A DNA stretch of 64,000 bases. It comes from Rhizobium sp. JAB6. GTDB taxonomy: Bacteria; Pseudomonadota; Alphaproteobacteria; Rhizobiales; Rhizobiaceae. The notes below the pieces were generated by a model. It had not been told where the DNA came from and ran no database searches. It was given only the letters and a program-made list of their open reading frames with translations. The stretch spans positions 405,001 to 469,000 of the forward strand of contig NZ_PYJQ01000001.1 in NCBI RefSeq assembly GCF_003024605.1. Direction: 5' to 3'. Below, piece by piece: positions 1 to 8,972 of the stretch (positions are counted from its first letter, which is position 1; each line of letters starts with the position of its first letter). Both the position numbers and the translations under genes were made by a program.

Positions 1-381
1 CTGGCCGAACGCGGCATTGCGCTTGCCGAGGCGGTTGCCGGATGGCTGAACGCCGTGCAGCTCTTCGTCACGCTTTATCGCCGGGGACATCTTTCCTGGG
101 AGTGGGCGCTGGCGCGCCGCACTGTGATGCTGCTCGTATCCTCCGCCGTCATGGGCGGCGTCATCGTATATTTGTCTCATCGGTGGGAGCCGCTTCTGGG
201 GTCCGGCTCGACGCTGCTCACCAAGACCGGCGTCCTGGGCCTGCTCATATTGATTGCGATGGCGGTGTATTTCATCGTCGCCTTCCTGATCGGCGGCGTA
301 GATTTGGGCATGGTACGCCGCAATTTGAAGCGCAAGCGGGCTGCGCCAGCGTCGGATGCGAAGGCCGTGAATGGGGAGTGA
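1..381 (+). CDS. murJ: Lipid II flippase MurJ (MviN), C-terminal part
   Basis: The reading frame is open from the first base of the window, so only the last 126 residues are visible. They hold about three hydrophobic membrane segments and end in a short basic cytoplasmic tail. MurJ moves lipid II across the inner membrane for peptidoglycan synthesis, using 14 membrane helices in the full protein. The assignment rests on the membrane-segment pattern and on the position just before trpS, which is the usual rhizobial order. A strong hairpin follows the stop. The 5' part of the gene lies outside the window. Confidence 0.75.
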   Translation: MAERGIALAEAVAGWLNAVQLFVTLYRRGHLSWEWALARRTVMLLVSSAVMGGVIVYLSHRWEPLLGSGSTLLTKTGVLGLLILIAMAVYFIVAFLIGGVDLGMVRRNLKRKRAAPASDAKAVNGE

Positions 382-419
382 GGAGTATCCAACCTCAGTG
401 CATTTGGAGCCTCTGACAC

Positions 420-448
420 CCCCCTCTATCACGAAGGGATAGAGGGGG
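420..448 (+). terminator. Terminator-like hairpin after murJ
   Basis: An 11-bp perfect stem (420-430 with 438-448, CCCCCTCTATC arm) closes a 7-base loop 38 bases after the murJ stop. No T tract follows, so it may be a weak terminator or an mRNA-stabilising 3' end. Confidence 0.6.
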
Positions 449-491
449 CACTCTCCGCATATTCGCAATCAATTGATCCTGGAGCCCTCTC

Positions 492-884
492 ATGCCCCAA
501 TCCTTCTTCCTCGTTACCCTCGTCGTCGATGATTACGACCGTGCCAAAGCCTTCTATTGCGATGCCCTCGGCTTCGATTGCTTGGCTGACGAGGCACAGC
601 CGGAGGGCAAGCGCTGGGTCGTCGTCCGACCGAAAGGCGAGGAAGGGGCAGCGCTATTGCTCGCCCAGGCCGCCAGCAACAGCCAGCGCGCGGCGATCGG
701 CAACCAGACCGGTGGGCGGGTCGGCTTCTTCCTCAAGACCGATGATTTCGCCCGCGATCATGCCGCGATGAAGGCAAAGCGCGTGCGTTTTCTGGAGGAG
801 CCGCGCCATGAAGTCTATGGCACGGTGGCGGTCTTTGCCGACCCCTATGGCAACACCTGGGATCTCATTCAGCATTCTTCCTGA
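492..884 (+). CDS. VOC (glyoxalase/bleomycin-resistance fold) family protein
   Basis: A 130-residue protein the length of a single glyoxalase-type domain. It opens with the beta strand and 'D.DRA..FY...LGF' pattern of the VOC fold and ends with 'V.FADPYGN.WDL', the usual C-terminal metal-side motif. VOC proteins bind a divalent metal and act as isomerases, dioxygenases or drug-binding proteins, so the substrate cannot be told from sequence. It stands alone between murJ and trpS, with its own gap on both sides. The ATG at 492 follows a 'GGAG' at 481-484. Confidence 0.8.
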   Translation: MPQSFFLVTLVVDDYDRAKAFYCDALGFDCLADEAQPEGKRWVVVRPKGEEGAALLLAQAASNSQRAAIGNQTGGRVGFFLKTDDFARDHAAMKAKRVRFLEEPRHEVYGTVAVFADPYGNTWDLIQHSS

Positions 885-994
885 GACTCTGTCACATAGC
901 CTCTTGATCCCCGTTGATCCCGCGTGCATAAGCCGCTCGAACCAAGGGTCGAGCGCCGCTCACCCGGGCCCTCCACAAGCCTTTTGAGGACGAC

Positions 995-2059
995 ATGACC
1001 GAATTCAAGCCGCTCGTATTCTCCGGCGTTCAGCCAACCGGCAATCTCCACCTCGGCAACTATCTCGGCGCGATCCGCAAGTTCGTGGCCTTGCAGGCCA
1101 ACAACGACTGCATCTATTGCGTCGTCGATATGCATGCGCTGACGGCGCAGCTCGTCCATGAGGACATGCCGAACCAGACACGCTCGATCACCGCCGCCTT
1201 CCTTGCAGCCGGCATCGATCCGGAAAAGCATATCGTCTTCAATCAGTCGGCCGTGCCGGGGCATGCCGAGCTCGCCTGGATCTTCAACTGCGTCGCACGC
1301 ATCGGCTGGATGAACCGCATGACGCAGTTCAAGGACAAGGCCGGCAAGGACCGCGAGCAGGCCTCGCTCGGCCTTTACGCCTATCCGAGCCTGATGGCCG
1401 CCGACATCCTGCTCTATCGCGCCACGCATGTTCCCGTCGGCGACGACCAGAAGCAGCATCTGGAGCTGACCCGCGACATCGCCATGAAGTTCAATCTGGA
1501 CTATATGGAGCATATTCGCCGCACGGGCTATGGCATCGATATCACCGTCGGCGACGAGCCGGTGCATGCCTATTTCCCGATGGTCGAGCCGCTGATCGAT
1601 GGCCCGGCGCCGCGTGTCATGTCGCTGCGCGATGGGACCAAGAAGATGTCGAAATCCGATGCATCGGACCTCTCGCGCATCAATCTGCTCGACGACGAGG
1701 AGAACATCTCGAAGAAGATCCGCAAGGCCAAGACCGACCCGGACGGCTTGCCGAGCGAAATCGCCGGCCTCGCCGGCCGCCCGGAAGCCGACAATCTGGT
1801 TGGCATCTATGCGGCCCTTGCCGACAAGTCGAAGGCCGAGGTTCTCTCGGAATTCGGCGGCCAGCAATTCTCGGTCTTCAAGCCGGCGCTGGTCGATCTC
1901 GCCGTGCATGTGCTCTCACCGATCACGATGGAAATGCGCCGCCTGATGGCCGATCCCGGCCATATCGACGCCGTGCTCCGCGATGGCGCCGCCCGCGCCC
2001 GCGCCCGCGCCGACGTGACCATGAAGCAGGTTCGCGACATTATCGGTTTTCTCTATTGA
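995..2059 (+). CDS. trpS: Tryptophanyl-tRNA synthetase
   Basis: A 354-residue class I aminoacyl-tRNA synthetase that charges tRNA-Trp with tryptophan in the cytoplasm. The ATP-binding HIGH-type motif is visible as 'HLGN' at residues 19-22 inside '[12 protein letters not shown]', and the KMSKS loop is intact at residues 217-221. Length matches the bacterial family. The gene follows murJ as in other rhizobia and is 72 bases upstream of a universal-stress gene on the same strand. Nothing in the sequence suggests a paralogue or truncation. Confidence 0.97.
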   Translation: MTEFKPLVFSGVQPTGNLHLGNYLGAIRKFVALQANNDCIYCVVDMHALTAQLVHEDMPNQTRSITAAFLAAGIDPEKHIVFNQSAVPGHAELAWIFNCVARIGWMNRMTQFKDKAGKDREQASLGLYAYPSLMAADILLYRATHVPVGDDQKQHLELTRDIAMKFNLDYMEHIRRTGYGIDITVGDEPVHAYFPMVEPLIDGPAPRVMSLRDGTKKMSKSDASDLSRINLLDDEENISKKIRKAKTDPDGLPSEIAGLAGRPEADNLVGIYAALADKSKAEVLSEFGGQQFSVFKPALVDLAVHVLSPITMEMRRLMADPGHIDAVLRDGAARARARADVTMKQVRDIIGFLY

Positions 2060-2131
2060 TGTCGTAATGGAGAGCGCCCGTTGCCAAACGGGGGCTTGCA
2101 AAACGCTGCCGTCGGGTGTCAGAGTCGCCGC

Positions 2132-2623
2132 ATGGTTTCAAAACGTCTCTCTCGGCTCGAAGGCCATCGCCGCAAGTTCATGGCGGTCATCGACGGCACG
2201 CCTGAATGCCAGCGCGCCGTCCATTATGCCGGCCGGCGCGCCAAGAACTCCAATGGCGGCCTTGTTCTGCTCTATGTGATCCCCGAGGGCGACTTCCAGC
2301 AATGGCTTGGGGTCGAGGAGATCATGCGGGCGGAAGCGCGCGAGGAGGCCGAGGCCGCAACTGCAAAGGCGGCGCAAGCCGTGCGTGAGAATATCGGGAT
2401 CGACGCCGAAATTGTCATCCGTGAGGGATCGGCCGCAGAGCAGATCAATGCGGTGATCGAAGAGGATCGGGATATCGCGCTCCTCGTTCTTGCGGCAGGT
2501 TCCGCCAAGGAAGGTCCCGGCCCGCTGGTTTCGTCGATCGCTGGTCGAGCCGCCGCTTTTCCGATCCCGGTGACCGTGCTTCCGGACACGTTGAGCAACG
2601 AGGAAATCGACGCGCTGAGTTGA
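2132..2623 (+). CDS. Universal stress protein (UspA family)
   Basis: The 163-residue product reads as one Usp domain: an N-terminal 'FMAVIDGTPECQRAV' strand and helix, a central region predicted as a charged helix rich in Ala and Glu, and a C-terminal 'LLVLAAGSAKEGPGPL..S' segment that resembles the nucleotide-binding loop of ATP-binding Usp proteins. The ATG at 2132 is preferred over an in-frame ATG at 2081, because the family starts close to the first beta strand. It may be co-transcribed with trpS, whose stop lies 72 bases upstream. The exact stress role cannot be told. Confidence 0.85.
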   Translation: MVSKRLSRLEGHRRKFMAVIDGTPECQRAVHYAGRRAKNSNGGLVLLYVIPEGDFQQWLGVEEIMRAEAREEAEAATAKAAQAVRENIGIDAEIVIREGSAAEQINAVIEEDRDIALLVLAAGSAKEGPGPLVSSIAGRAAAFPIPVTVLPDTLSNEEIDALS

Positions 2624-2640
2624 TGGGTGGACGCCATTTC

Positions 2641-2659
2641 TTGAGAAACATTCTCTTGA
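2641..2659. promoter_or_regulatory. Second, imperfect Irr-box-like dyad upstream of nfuA
   Basis: TTGAGAA-aca-TTCTCTT has the same 7-3-7 layout as the Irr-box match 45 bases downstream, with more mismatches to TTTAGAA-N3-TTCTAAA. It may be a second weak site or a coincidence. Confidence 0.3.
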
Positions 2660-2685
2660 ATAGAATGGCCAAAAAGCCTATCTTC

Positions 2686-2702
2686 TTTTGAAATATTCTA
2701 AA
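2686..2702. promoter_or_regulatory. Candidate Irr box (iron-control element)
   Basis: TTTTGAA-ATA-TTCTAAA matches the rhizobial ICE consensus TTTAGAA-N3-TTCTAAA at all but one arm position. It sits 40 bases before the nfuA start, where a bound Irr protein would cover the promoter. The consensus is recalled from published work on Irr in Rhizobiales; binding here is inferred. Confidence 0.65.
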
Positions 2703-2741
2703 GTCGGGACAGGGTTTTCGCCCGCCGCATGGAGATCAAAA

Positions 2742-3308
2742 ATGTTCATTCAGACCGAAGCGACGCCGAACCCCGCGACCCTCAAGTTTCTGCCGGGCAA
2801 AGTGGTGATGGAAAGCGGCACGGCCGAATTCCGCAGCGCTGAGGAAGCCGAAGCGTCGCCGCTCGCTGCCCGCCTTTTCGAAATACCGGGCGTGATCGGC
2901 GTTTACTTCGGCTACGACTTCATTTCCGTCTCCAAGGAAAATCAGGAATGGCAGCATCTGAAGCCCGCCATCCTCGGTTCGATCATGGAGCATTTCATGT
3001 CGGGCAAGCCGGTCATGAGTTCGGCGTCCGTTCTGTCCGAAGTGCAGGATGCCGGCGGCGAATTCTTCGACGAGGGCGACGAATCGATCGTGCTGACCAT
3101 CAAGGAGCTGCTTGAAACCCGCGTTCGTCCGGCCGTTGCTCAGGATGGCGGCGACATCACCTTCCGCGGCTTCCGTGACGGCAAGGTCTACCTCAACATG
3201 AAGGGTTCCTGCGCCGGCTGCCCGTCTTCCACAGCGACGCTGAAGCATGGCGTGCAGAACCTGCTGCGCCATTTCGTACCGGAAGTGCAGGAAGTCGAAG
3301 CCGTCTGA
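2742..3308 (+). CDS. nfuA: NfuA/NifU-type iron-sulfur cluster scaffold protein
   Basis: The 188-residue product has an N-terminal Nfu_N-type domain beginning 'MFIQTEATPNPATLKFLPG' and a C-terminal NifU-like domain with the cluster-binding CxxC in 'GSCAGCPSS'. Such proteins carry [4Fe-4S] clusters to client enzymes in the cytoplasm; MiaB, encoded at 5926, is one type of client. The ATG at 2742 is chosen because the conserved N-terminus begins exactly there. An in-frame TTG at 2688 would place the Irr-box match inside the coding region. The Irr-box match 40 bases upstream suggests control by iron and haem status. Confidence 0.93.
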   Translation: MFIQTEATPNPATLKFLPGKVVMESGTAEFRSAEEAEASPLAARLFEIPGVIGVYFGYDFISVSKENQEWQHLKPAILGSIMEHFMSGKPVMSSASVLSEVQDAGGEFFDEGDESIVLTIKELLETRVRPAVAQDGGDITFRGFRDGKVYLNMKGSCAGCPSSTATLKHGVQNLLRHFVPEVQEVEAV

Positions 3309-3332
3309 TCCCGGCCTGTCGGAAAAATTGAC

Positions 3333-3989
3333 ATGATCGTACTGGCGCTCGACACGGCAGGTGTGGATTGCGCTGCCGCTGTGTATGATAGCGGCAGTGA
3401 TTCTGTGATGGGGGAGGTCACGGAAACGATCGGACGGGGGCATGCCGAACATCTAATGCACGTGGTCGACGGAGCGCTGGCGAAAGCCGGTGTGACGCTT
3501 TCGGCCATTGAGCGTGTCGTCGTGACCGTCGGCCCCGGTTCCTTCACCGGCATTCGCATCGGCGTTGCAGCCGCACGCGGTTTTGCACTTTCCCTCAATG
3601 TTCCAGCGGTTGGCGTCACGACCCTCGAGGTCATGGCGGCGACGGCCAGAGCGCAGAATCCGGGCAAGTCGGTTCTGGCTGCCATCGATGCCAAGCGCGA
3701 GGAGATCTATCTTCAAAGCTTCGGTGCCGACGGCAACCCGCTGGACGAGGCTCGGGCCGTGACGATCGACGAGGCGCGGGCAATCGCCGGCGCATTCGAT
3801 GGGATCGTCACTGGAACGGCCGTCGCCCGGCTGAGCGACGCGCCGCCTGCGGAGCGGCCAGACGCATTTCCGATTGCCATCGTCGCCCGGCTGGGCGCTG
3901 GCAAGCCTGCCGGCGAAAAGCCGAAGCCGCTTTATCTTCGCGGACCCGATGCCAGACCGCAGGCCGGATACGCAGTTGCCAGGCAATAG
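3333..3989 (+). CDS. tsaB: tRNA threonylcarbamoyladenosine biosynthesis protein TsaB
   Basis: At 218 residues this is the usual TsaB length. It begins with the ASKHA-fold strand 'MIVLALDTA' and contains the family motif 'VTVGPGSFTGIRIGVAAARG'. TsaB is the non-catalytic partner of TsaD and TsaE, which attach threonylcarbamoyl to A37 of tRNAs that read ANN codons. The rimI gene follows after only two bases, an arrangement common in alphaproteobacteria, so both are likely on one transcript. The start follows 24 bases after nfuA. Confidence 0.95.
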   Translation: MIVLALDTAGVDCAAAVYDSGSDSVMGEVTETIGRGHAEHLMHVVDGALAKAGVTLSAIERVVVTVGPGSFTGIRIGVAAARGFALSLNVPAVGVTTLEVMAATARAQNPGKSVLAAIDAKREEIYLQSFGADGNPLDEARAVTIDEARAIAGAFDGIVTGTAVARLSDAPPAERPDAFPIAIVARLGAGKPAGEKPKPLYLRGPDARPQAGYAVARQ

Positions 3990-3991
3990 AC

Positions 3992-4486
3992 ATGCTCGAA
4001 TCCTATCTGACCTTGAAAGCAGAATACGAAATCGTCCCGATGGAACTGAAGGATTGCGCCGAAGTGGCGCTCCTGCATGGCGAACGCTTCCAGCGGGTAT
4101 GGGACGAGACTGAATTTCAGGGTCTCCTTTCGCAGGAGACCACCTTCGGCTTCGTCGCCCGTCAGACCAACGCCATCCTCAAAAAGGCGCTTCCCGGCTT
4201 CGTGCTGGCCCGGCATGTGGCGGGCGAGGGCGAAATCCTGACGATTGCCGTCAGCGCCAAGCTCGCGCGCTCCGGTCTCGGCTGGCGCCTCATGCAGGCG
4301 GCGCTGCGCGAAGCCCGCAATCGTGGCGGCGAAACCATGTTTCTGGAGGTCGATGGCGGCAATGAGCCGGCGCTTGGCCTCTACCGCAAGCTGGGCTTCG
4401 AGACGGTCGGCGAGCGCAAGGCCTATTATACTGGCGACAACGGCGCAAAATCGACGGCGCTTGTCATGCGCCGCGTTCTTCGCTAG
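3992..4486 (+). CDS. rimI: Ribosomal protein-alanine N-acetyltransferase RimI (GNAT)
   Basis: A 164-residue GNAT-fold protein. The acetyl-CoA loop appears as 'ARSGLGWRLM' after the beta strand 'ILTIAVSAKLA', and the C-terminal half has the RimI-like 'FLEVDGGNEPALGLYRKLGFETVGERKAYY'. In Escherichia coli RimI acetylates the N-terminal alanine of ribosomal protein S18; in rhizobia the substrate range is not known. Coupling with tsaB and start two bases after it support the call. A palindromic repeat begins at the stop codon. Confidence 0.92.
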   Translation: MLESYLTLKAEYEIVPMELKDCAEVALLHGERFQRVWDETEFQGLLSQETTFGFVARQTNAILKKALPGFVLARHVAGEGEILTIAVSAKLARSGLGWRLMQAALREARNRGGETMFLEVDGGNEPALGLYRKLGFETVGERKAYYTGDNGAKSTALVMRRVLR

Positions 4487-4570
4487 AGCATTTTGCAGCC
4501 AGGTGGCATCATCTGGCGCCGCACAAATGCGGCAAAACAAGTAGATAGAGCGGCAATTCGGCGCTCTAGC
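4482..4570. repeat. Palindromic intergenic repeat with GCTAGAGC/GCTCTAGC ends
   Basis: GCTAGAGC at 4482-4489 is the exact reverse complement of GCTCTAGC at 4563-4570, and the ends bound an 89-base element between rimI and fur. Related termini occur in the element at 14985-15101. It looks like a small non-coding dispersed repeat; the left end overlaps the rimI stop codon. Confidence 0.55.
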
Positions 4571-4607
4571 CCTTGTTACAGTCCAAACAGACCGAAGACA
4601 GCAATTG

Positions 4608-5036
4608 ATGGATGACGCCGTAAAATCCCTGGAGGAGCTTTGCGCCGAGCGCGGCATGCGCATGACGGACCAGCGCCGGGTCATTGCGCGCATCATCGAG
4701 AGTTCCGAGGATCATCCGGATGTCGAGGAGCTCTATCGACGCTCGGTGGAGGTGGATGCGAAAATCTCGATTTCCACGGTCTATCGCACGGTAAAGCTGT
4801 TCGAGGATGCCGGCCTTCTTGCTCGCCACGATTTTCGCGACGGGCGCTCCCGCTACGAGACCGTGCCGGAGGAACATCACGATCACCTGATCGACCTGAA
4901 AAGCGGCGTGGTGATCGAATTCCATTCACCGGAGATCGAGGCTCTGCAGGAGCGCATTGCCCGTGAACACGGCTTCAAACTCGTCGACCACCGGCTGGAG
5001 CTTTACGGCATCCCGCTGAAGAAGGACGAAGGTTGA
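4608..5036 (+). CDS. mur: Fur-family metal regulator (Fur/Mur type)
   Basis: The 142-residue product has an N-terminal winged helix, where the recognition region is 'ISISTVYRTVKLFEDAGLL', and a C-terminal dimerisation domain with the metal motif 'EEHHDHLIDLKSG'. The CxxC pairs that bind structural zinc in gammaproteobacterial Fur are absent. That is typical of the rhizobial branch, which mainly responds to manganese and is called Mur; iron control passes to RirA and Irr. The ATG at 4608 is preferred to the TTG just before it. The plsC/olsA gene follows 33 bases downstream. Target genes are not in the window. Confidence 0.88.
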   Translation: MDDAVKSLEELCAERGMRMTDQRRVIARIIESSEDHPDVEELYRRSVEVDAKISISTVYRTVKLFEDAGLLARHDFRDGRSRYETVPEEHHDHLIDLKSGVVIEFHSPEIEALQERIAREHGFKLVDHRLELYGIPLKKDEG

Positions 5037-5069
5037 CGTGAAGGCTTTCATGCAGGAGCGAATGATTTG

Positions 5070-5864
5070 ATGACTTGGCTGCGCATCGGCTGTGCCGCCG
5101 TGGTCATCTGCGCCGTCAGCGCGGTGATGCTGCCGCTGCAGATCCTCTGCCTGCGCTTTGACTGGAAGCTCCGGCGCTATCTGCCGCGCTACTGGCATCG
5201 CATCGTCTGCTATTGGCTCGGTGTCCGCATTCATGTCGTCGGTAAGCTCGAGACGAGCCGGCCATTGATGCTGGCATCCAACCATTCGTCCTGGCTCGAT
5301 ATTCTCGTGCTCTCGGCGGTGGCCGATGTCTCCTTCATCGCCAAATCCGAAGTACGGGATTGGCCGATCTTCGGGCTTTTTGCACAATGGCAGAAGAGCG
5401 TCTTCGTCGAGCGCGAGCAGAAGCGTAAGACCGGCGAGCAGGTGAACGAGATCGCCGATCGCATGGCCGACGGCGAAATCATGGTGCTGTTCCCCGAAGG
5501 CACGACTTCGGACGGCAATCGGCTGCTTGAAGTCAAATCCTCCCTGTTCGGCGCCGCCGCCGCCGCCCTGCCGAAGGCGCCGGATGCCGTCGTGCATGTT
5601 CAGCCGGTCGCGGTCGCCTATACCCGCGTCCATGGAACGCCGATGGGCCGCTATTACCGTCCGCTGACGGCATGGCCCGGCGATATCGAGCTTGTTCCGC
5701 ACCTGAAGGGCATCATCCAGTGCGGTGCGATCGATGTCGACGTCTGTTTCGGCGAGGCGGTGGATTATCGCGCCGGCACCAATCGTAAGGAAGTCAGCGC
5801 CACGATCGCCAGGCGCATCCGCAATATGCTTGCCAGCCGCCTGCTCGGGCGCGAGATCGCCTGA
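5070..5864 (+). CDS. olsA: 1-acyl-glycerol-3-phosphate-type acyltransferase, probably OlsA
   Basis: A 264-residue membrane-anchored acyltransferase. The N-terminal hydrophobic segment is followed by the catalytic HX4D box 'NHSSWLD' (His72, Asp77) and the acyl-acceptor box 'FPEGTTSDG' (about residues 141-149). The family acylates lysophosphatidate (PlsC) or, in rhizobia, lyso-ornithine lipid (OlsA) with an acyl-ACP donor. From memory, the Sinorhizobium meliloti olsA gene lies beside miaB as here, which favours OlsA. Sequence alone does not separate the two substrates. An 'AGGAG' at 5054-5058 precedes the ATG at 5070. Confidence 0.8.
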   Translation: MTWLRIGCAAVVICAVSAVMLPLQILCLRFDWKLRRYLPRYWHRIVCYWLGVRIHVVGKLETSRPLMLASNHSSWLDILVLSAVADVSFIAKSEVRDWPIFGLFAQWQKSVFVEREQKRKTGEQVNEIADRMADGEIMVLFPEGTTSDGNRLLEVKSSLFGAAAAALPKAPDAVVHVQPVAVAYTRVHGTPMGRYYRPLTAWPGDIELVPHLKGIIQCGAIDVDVCFGEAVDYRAGTNRKEVSATIARRIRNMLASRLLGREIA

Positions 5865-5925
5865 TTTCCAGGTGATTCCAACTTTTTCATTTTCTCCGAA
5901 AGCAAAAGCCACTACATAGCGGCCC

Positions 5926-7338
5926 ATGACCAAGGATAGCCTGACCCTCGACGCCCCGGCGGCCGACGCTTTGCAGCTCGGTTCCCGCGACGGCTCCAAC
6001 AGCCGCAAGGTCTTCATCAAGACCTACGGCTGCCAGATGAACGTCTATGATTCCACGCGGATGAGCGATGCGCTCTCCCGCGACGGCTATGAGCCGACGG
6101 AGGACATGGAAGAGGCTGATCTCGTCCTTTTGAACACCTGCCATATCCGCGAGAAGGCGGCCGAAAAGGTCTATTCCGCTCTCGGCCGCCTGCGCGAGAT
6201 GAAGAAGCGCAAGGCCGCCGCCGGCCGCGATATGATGATCGGCGTGACCGGCTGCGTCGCGCAGGCCGAGGGTGAGGAAATCTTGCGCCGCGCGCCCGCC
6301 GTCGATGTCGTCATCGGCCCGCAGACCTACCACCGTCTGCCCGACGCGTTGCGCCGTGCCAAGGAAGGTGAGCGGGTCGTCGATACGGAATATGCGATCG
6401 AGGATAAGTTCGAACATCTGCCGATCGCCGAGAAGACGAAGATCCGCGCCCGCGGCGTTACCGCCTTCCTGACGGTGCAGGAAGGCTGCGATAAGTTCTG
6501 CACCTTCTGTGTCGTTCCCTATACCCGCGGCTCCGAAGTCTCCCGCCCGGTCTCGCAGATCGTCGAAGAGGCCGAGAAGCTGGTGGATGGCGGCGTGCGC
6601 GAGATCACGCTGCTCGGCCAGAATGTCAATGCATGGCACGGCATCGGCCCGAAGGGCGAAGCCTGGAGTCTCGGCGATCTCCTTTATCGCCTGGCGGAAA
6701 TCCCCGGCCTCGCGCGGCTGCGTTATACCACCAGCCACCCGCGCGACATGGATGACCGCCTGATCGGCGCGCATCGCGACCTGCGGACGCTGATGCCCTA
6801 TCTGCATCTGCCGGTTCAGGCTGGCTCCGATCGCACACTGAAGGCGATGAACCGGCGACACACGGCCGGGGAATATCTGACGCTCGTCGGGAGAATCCGT
6901 ACGGCGCGCCCCGATATCGCCCTTTCAGGTGACTTCATCGTCGGCTTCCCGGGGGAGACAGACCAGGATTTTGAGGATACACTCAAGCTCATCGAGGAGG
7001 TGAATTACGCGCAGGCCTTCTCGTTCAAATATTCCACGCGGCCGGGCACGCCCGGTGCGGAGTTGAAGGATCAGGTGCCCGAAGAGGTCAAGACCGAGCG
7101 GCTGGAGCGATTGCAGGCATTGTTGCTGCGGCAGCAGCATGCGTTTGCGGAGGCTTGCGTCGGCAAAACAGTGGATATCCTTCTGGAAAAGCCGGGCCGG
7201 ATGCCGGGCCAGTTGATCGGACGTTCTCCCTGGCTTCAATCTGTGAATGTTGATGCAAAAGCATCGCAAATCGGTGACATTATCAACGTACGAATCACCG
7301 GAACCAGCACCAACAGCCTTTTTGCTGAATTGCTCTAG
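5926..7338 (+). CDS. miaB: tRNA-2-methylthio-N6-isopentenyladenosine synthase MiaB
   Basis: The 470-residue product is a radical-SAM methylthiotransferase acting on A37 of tRNA. Domain order is complete. The N-terminal UPF0004 domain has its three cluster cysteines (Cys36, Cys72, Cys110); the radical SAM core has 'CDKFCTFC' (Cys188, Cys192, Cys195); a C-terminal TRAM domain runs from about residue 395. The enzyme needs two [4Fe-4S] clusters, so it may depend on the nearby nfuA product. The first 25 residues are a non-conserved extension. It is followed by phoH after 30 bases on the same strand. Confidence 0.97.
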   Translation: MTKDSLTLDAPAADALQLGSRDGSNSRKVFIKTYGCQMNVYDSTRMSDALSRDGYEPTEDMEEADLVLLNTCHIREKAAEKVYSALGRLREMKKRKAAAGRDMMIGVTGCVAQAEGEEILRRAPAVDVVIGPQTYHRLPDALRRAKEGERVVDTEYAIEDKFEHLPIAEKTKIRARGVTAFLTVQEGCDKFCTFCVVPYTRGSEVSRPVSQIVEEAEKLVDGGVREITLLGQNVNAWHGIGPKGEAWSLGDLLYRLAEIPGLARLRYTTSHPRDMDDRLIGAHRDLRTLMPYLHLPVQAGSDRTLKAMNRRHTAGEYLTLVGRIRTARPDIALSGDFIVGFPGETDQDFEDTLKLIEEVNYAQAFSFKYSTRPGTPGAELKDQVPEEVKTERLERLQALLLRQQHAFAEACVGKTVDILLEKPGRMPGQLIGRSPWLQSVNVDAKASQIGDIINVRITGTSTNSLFAELL

Positions 7339-7368
7339 GTTCCGGACGGATCAAAGGAGCCGCACCGC

Positions 7369-8421
7369 TTGAACGGACAGGAATTGGTTTCTTCTTCATC
7401 GCGCCAGCCCCGCACCGCGAGCGACGCCAATCACTTCACCCTGACGTTCGAAAACAATCGGTTCGCCAGCGAACTTTTCGGGCAGTTCGACCAGAATCTA
7501 AAGCTTCTGGAGGAGCGCCTCGGCATCGATGCGCGCGCTCGCGGCAATTCCGTTGTCATCACAGGCGATGTGCTGGCCACCAATCAGGCGCGCCGCACGC
7601 TCGATTATCTCTATGACAAGCTGCAAAAAGGCGGCAATGTAGAGCGTTCCGACGTGGAAGGGGCAATCCGCATGGCGGTTGCCGCCGACGATCAATTGAC
7701 GCTGCCGACCATGGAGAGAAAAGCCAAGTTGACGATGGCGCAGATTTCGACGCGCAAGAAGACGATCATCGCGCGCACGCCGACCCAGGATGCCTATATG
7801 CGGGCGCTGGAGCGCTCCGAGCTCGTCCTCGGTGTTGGTCCTGCCGGTACGGGCAAGACCTATCTCGCCGTCGCCCACGCCGCCCAGCTTCTGGAGCGTG
7901 GTGCCGTGGAGAAGATCATCCTGTCGCGTCCGGCCGTCGAAGCCGGCGAGCGCCTCGGCTTCCTGCCCGGCGACATGAAGGAAAAGGTCGATCCCTACCT
8001 GCGCCCGCTCTACGACGCGCTTTACGACATGATGCCGGGCGATAAGGTCGAACGCGCCATCACCGCAGGCGTCATCGAGATCGCGCCGCTCGCCTTCATG
8101 CGTGGCCGCACCCTCTCCAATGCCGCCGTCATCCTCGACGAGGCGCAGAACACCACGTCGATGCAGATGAAGATGTTCCTGACCCGTCTCGGCGAAAATT
8201 CGCGGATGATCGTGACCGGCGATCCGAGCCAGATCGACTTGCCGCGCGGCGTAAAGTCCGGCCTCGTGGAAGCGCTCGAGCTTCTGAACGGCGTCGAAGG
8301 CATCACCATCGTCCGCTTCAAGGATACGGACGTCGTCCGCCATCCGCTGGTGGCGCGCATCGTCCGGGCCTATGATTCCACCTATGCCGCAAAGGCAGAG
8401 GAAGGCGATCCGCAGATCTGA
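7369..8421 (+). CDS. phoH: PhoH-like P-loop ATPase
   Basis: A 350-residue PhoH-family protein. The Walker A motif 'GPAGTGKT' is at residues 157-164 and the Walker B strand is '[10 protein letters not shown]' near residue 255. Family members are cytoplasmic ATPases, often linked with YbeY and RNA metabolism; the precise role remains open. The start is a TTG at 7369 with 'AAAGGAG' about 10 bases upstream, the only good start near the miaB stop. The ybeY start lies 19 bases after the phoH stop, which supports a phoH-ybeY-corC-lnt operon. Confidence 0.92.
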   Translation: MNGQELVSSSSRQPRTASDANHFTLTFENNRFASELFGQFDQNLKLLEERLGIDARARGNSVVITGDVLATNQARRTLDYLYDKLQKGGNVERSDVEGAIRMAVAADDQLTLPTMERKAKLTMAQISTRKKTIIARTPTQDAYMRALERSELVLGVGPAGTGKTYLAVAHAAQLLERGAVEKIILSRPAVEAGERLGFLPGDMKEKVDPYLRPLYDALYDMMPGDKVERAITAGVIEIAPLAFMRGRTLSNAAVILDEAQNTTSMQMKMFLTRLGENSRMIVTGDPSQIDLPRGVKSGLVEALELLNGVEGITIVRFKDTDVVRHPLVARIVRAYDSTYAAKAEEGDPQI

Positions 8422-8440
8422 TCTGCGATTACGGAAGCTC

Positions 8441-8947
8441 ATGGCCGAACTCGATATACAGATCAGCGTGGAGGAGGGCGATTGGCCCTCCGAAGAAATA
8501 TTACAGTCGCTTGCCGAGCGCGTGCTGGGCGAAGCGGCAAATTATCTCAAGAAACACGAAAAGCAGCCGTTTCCAAAAACGGCGCCGGAATTGTCGCTGG
8601 TCTTTACCGACGACGCCTCGATCCGTGAGATCAATGCGGAGTGGCGTTCTCAGGACAAGGCGACGAACGTTCTTTCCTTTCCGGCTTTTCCGCTGGAACC
8701 CGGCGGCAAGCCCGGGCCGATGCTTGGCGATATCATCATCGCAAGGGAGACGGTGGAGCGTGAGGCGGTCGATCTCGACAAGAGTTTTGACGACCATCTG
8801 ACGCATTTGATGGTGCATGGTTTCTTGCATCTCTTCGGCTACGACCATATGAATAATAGCGACGCCGAAAGAATGGAGGCGCTGGAGACTCGCATTTTGG
8901 CGAGTCTTGGCCTATCTGATCCCTATGCGGGACAAGACCCCATTTGA
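8441..8947 (+). CDS. ybeY: Endoribonuclease YbeY
   Basis: The 168-residue product carries the zinc-binding H-x3-H-x5-H signature as 'HGFLHLFGYDH' (His126, His130, His136). YbeY is a single-strand-specific endoribonuclease for 16S rRNA maturation and ribosome quality control. In Sinorhizobium meliloti its loss also resembles loss of Hfq. The ATG at 8441 is chosen because the conserved N-terminus begins 'MAELDIQI'. An upstream in-frame start at 8372 would overlap phoH by 50 bases. It lies between phoH and corC as in many alphaproteobacteria. Confidence 0.95.
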   Translation: MAELDIQISVEEGDWPSEEILQSLAERVLGEAANYLKKHEKQPFPKTAPELSLVFTDDASIREINAEWRSQDKATNVLSFPAFPLEPGGKPGPMLGDIIIARETVEREAVDLDKSFDDHLTHLMVHGFLHLFGYDHMNNSDAERMEALETRILASLGLSDPYAGQDPI

Positions 8948-8972
8948 TCTGAACCCTGTCTGACCAGGAACA

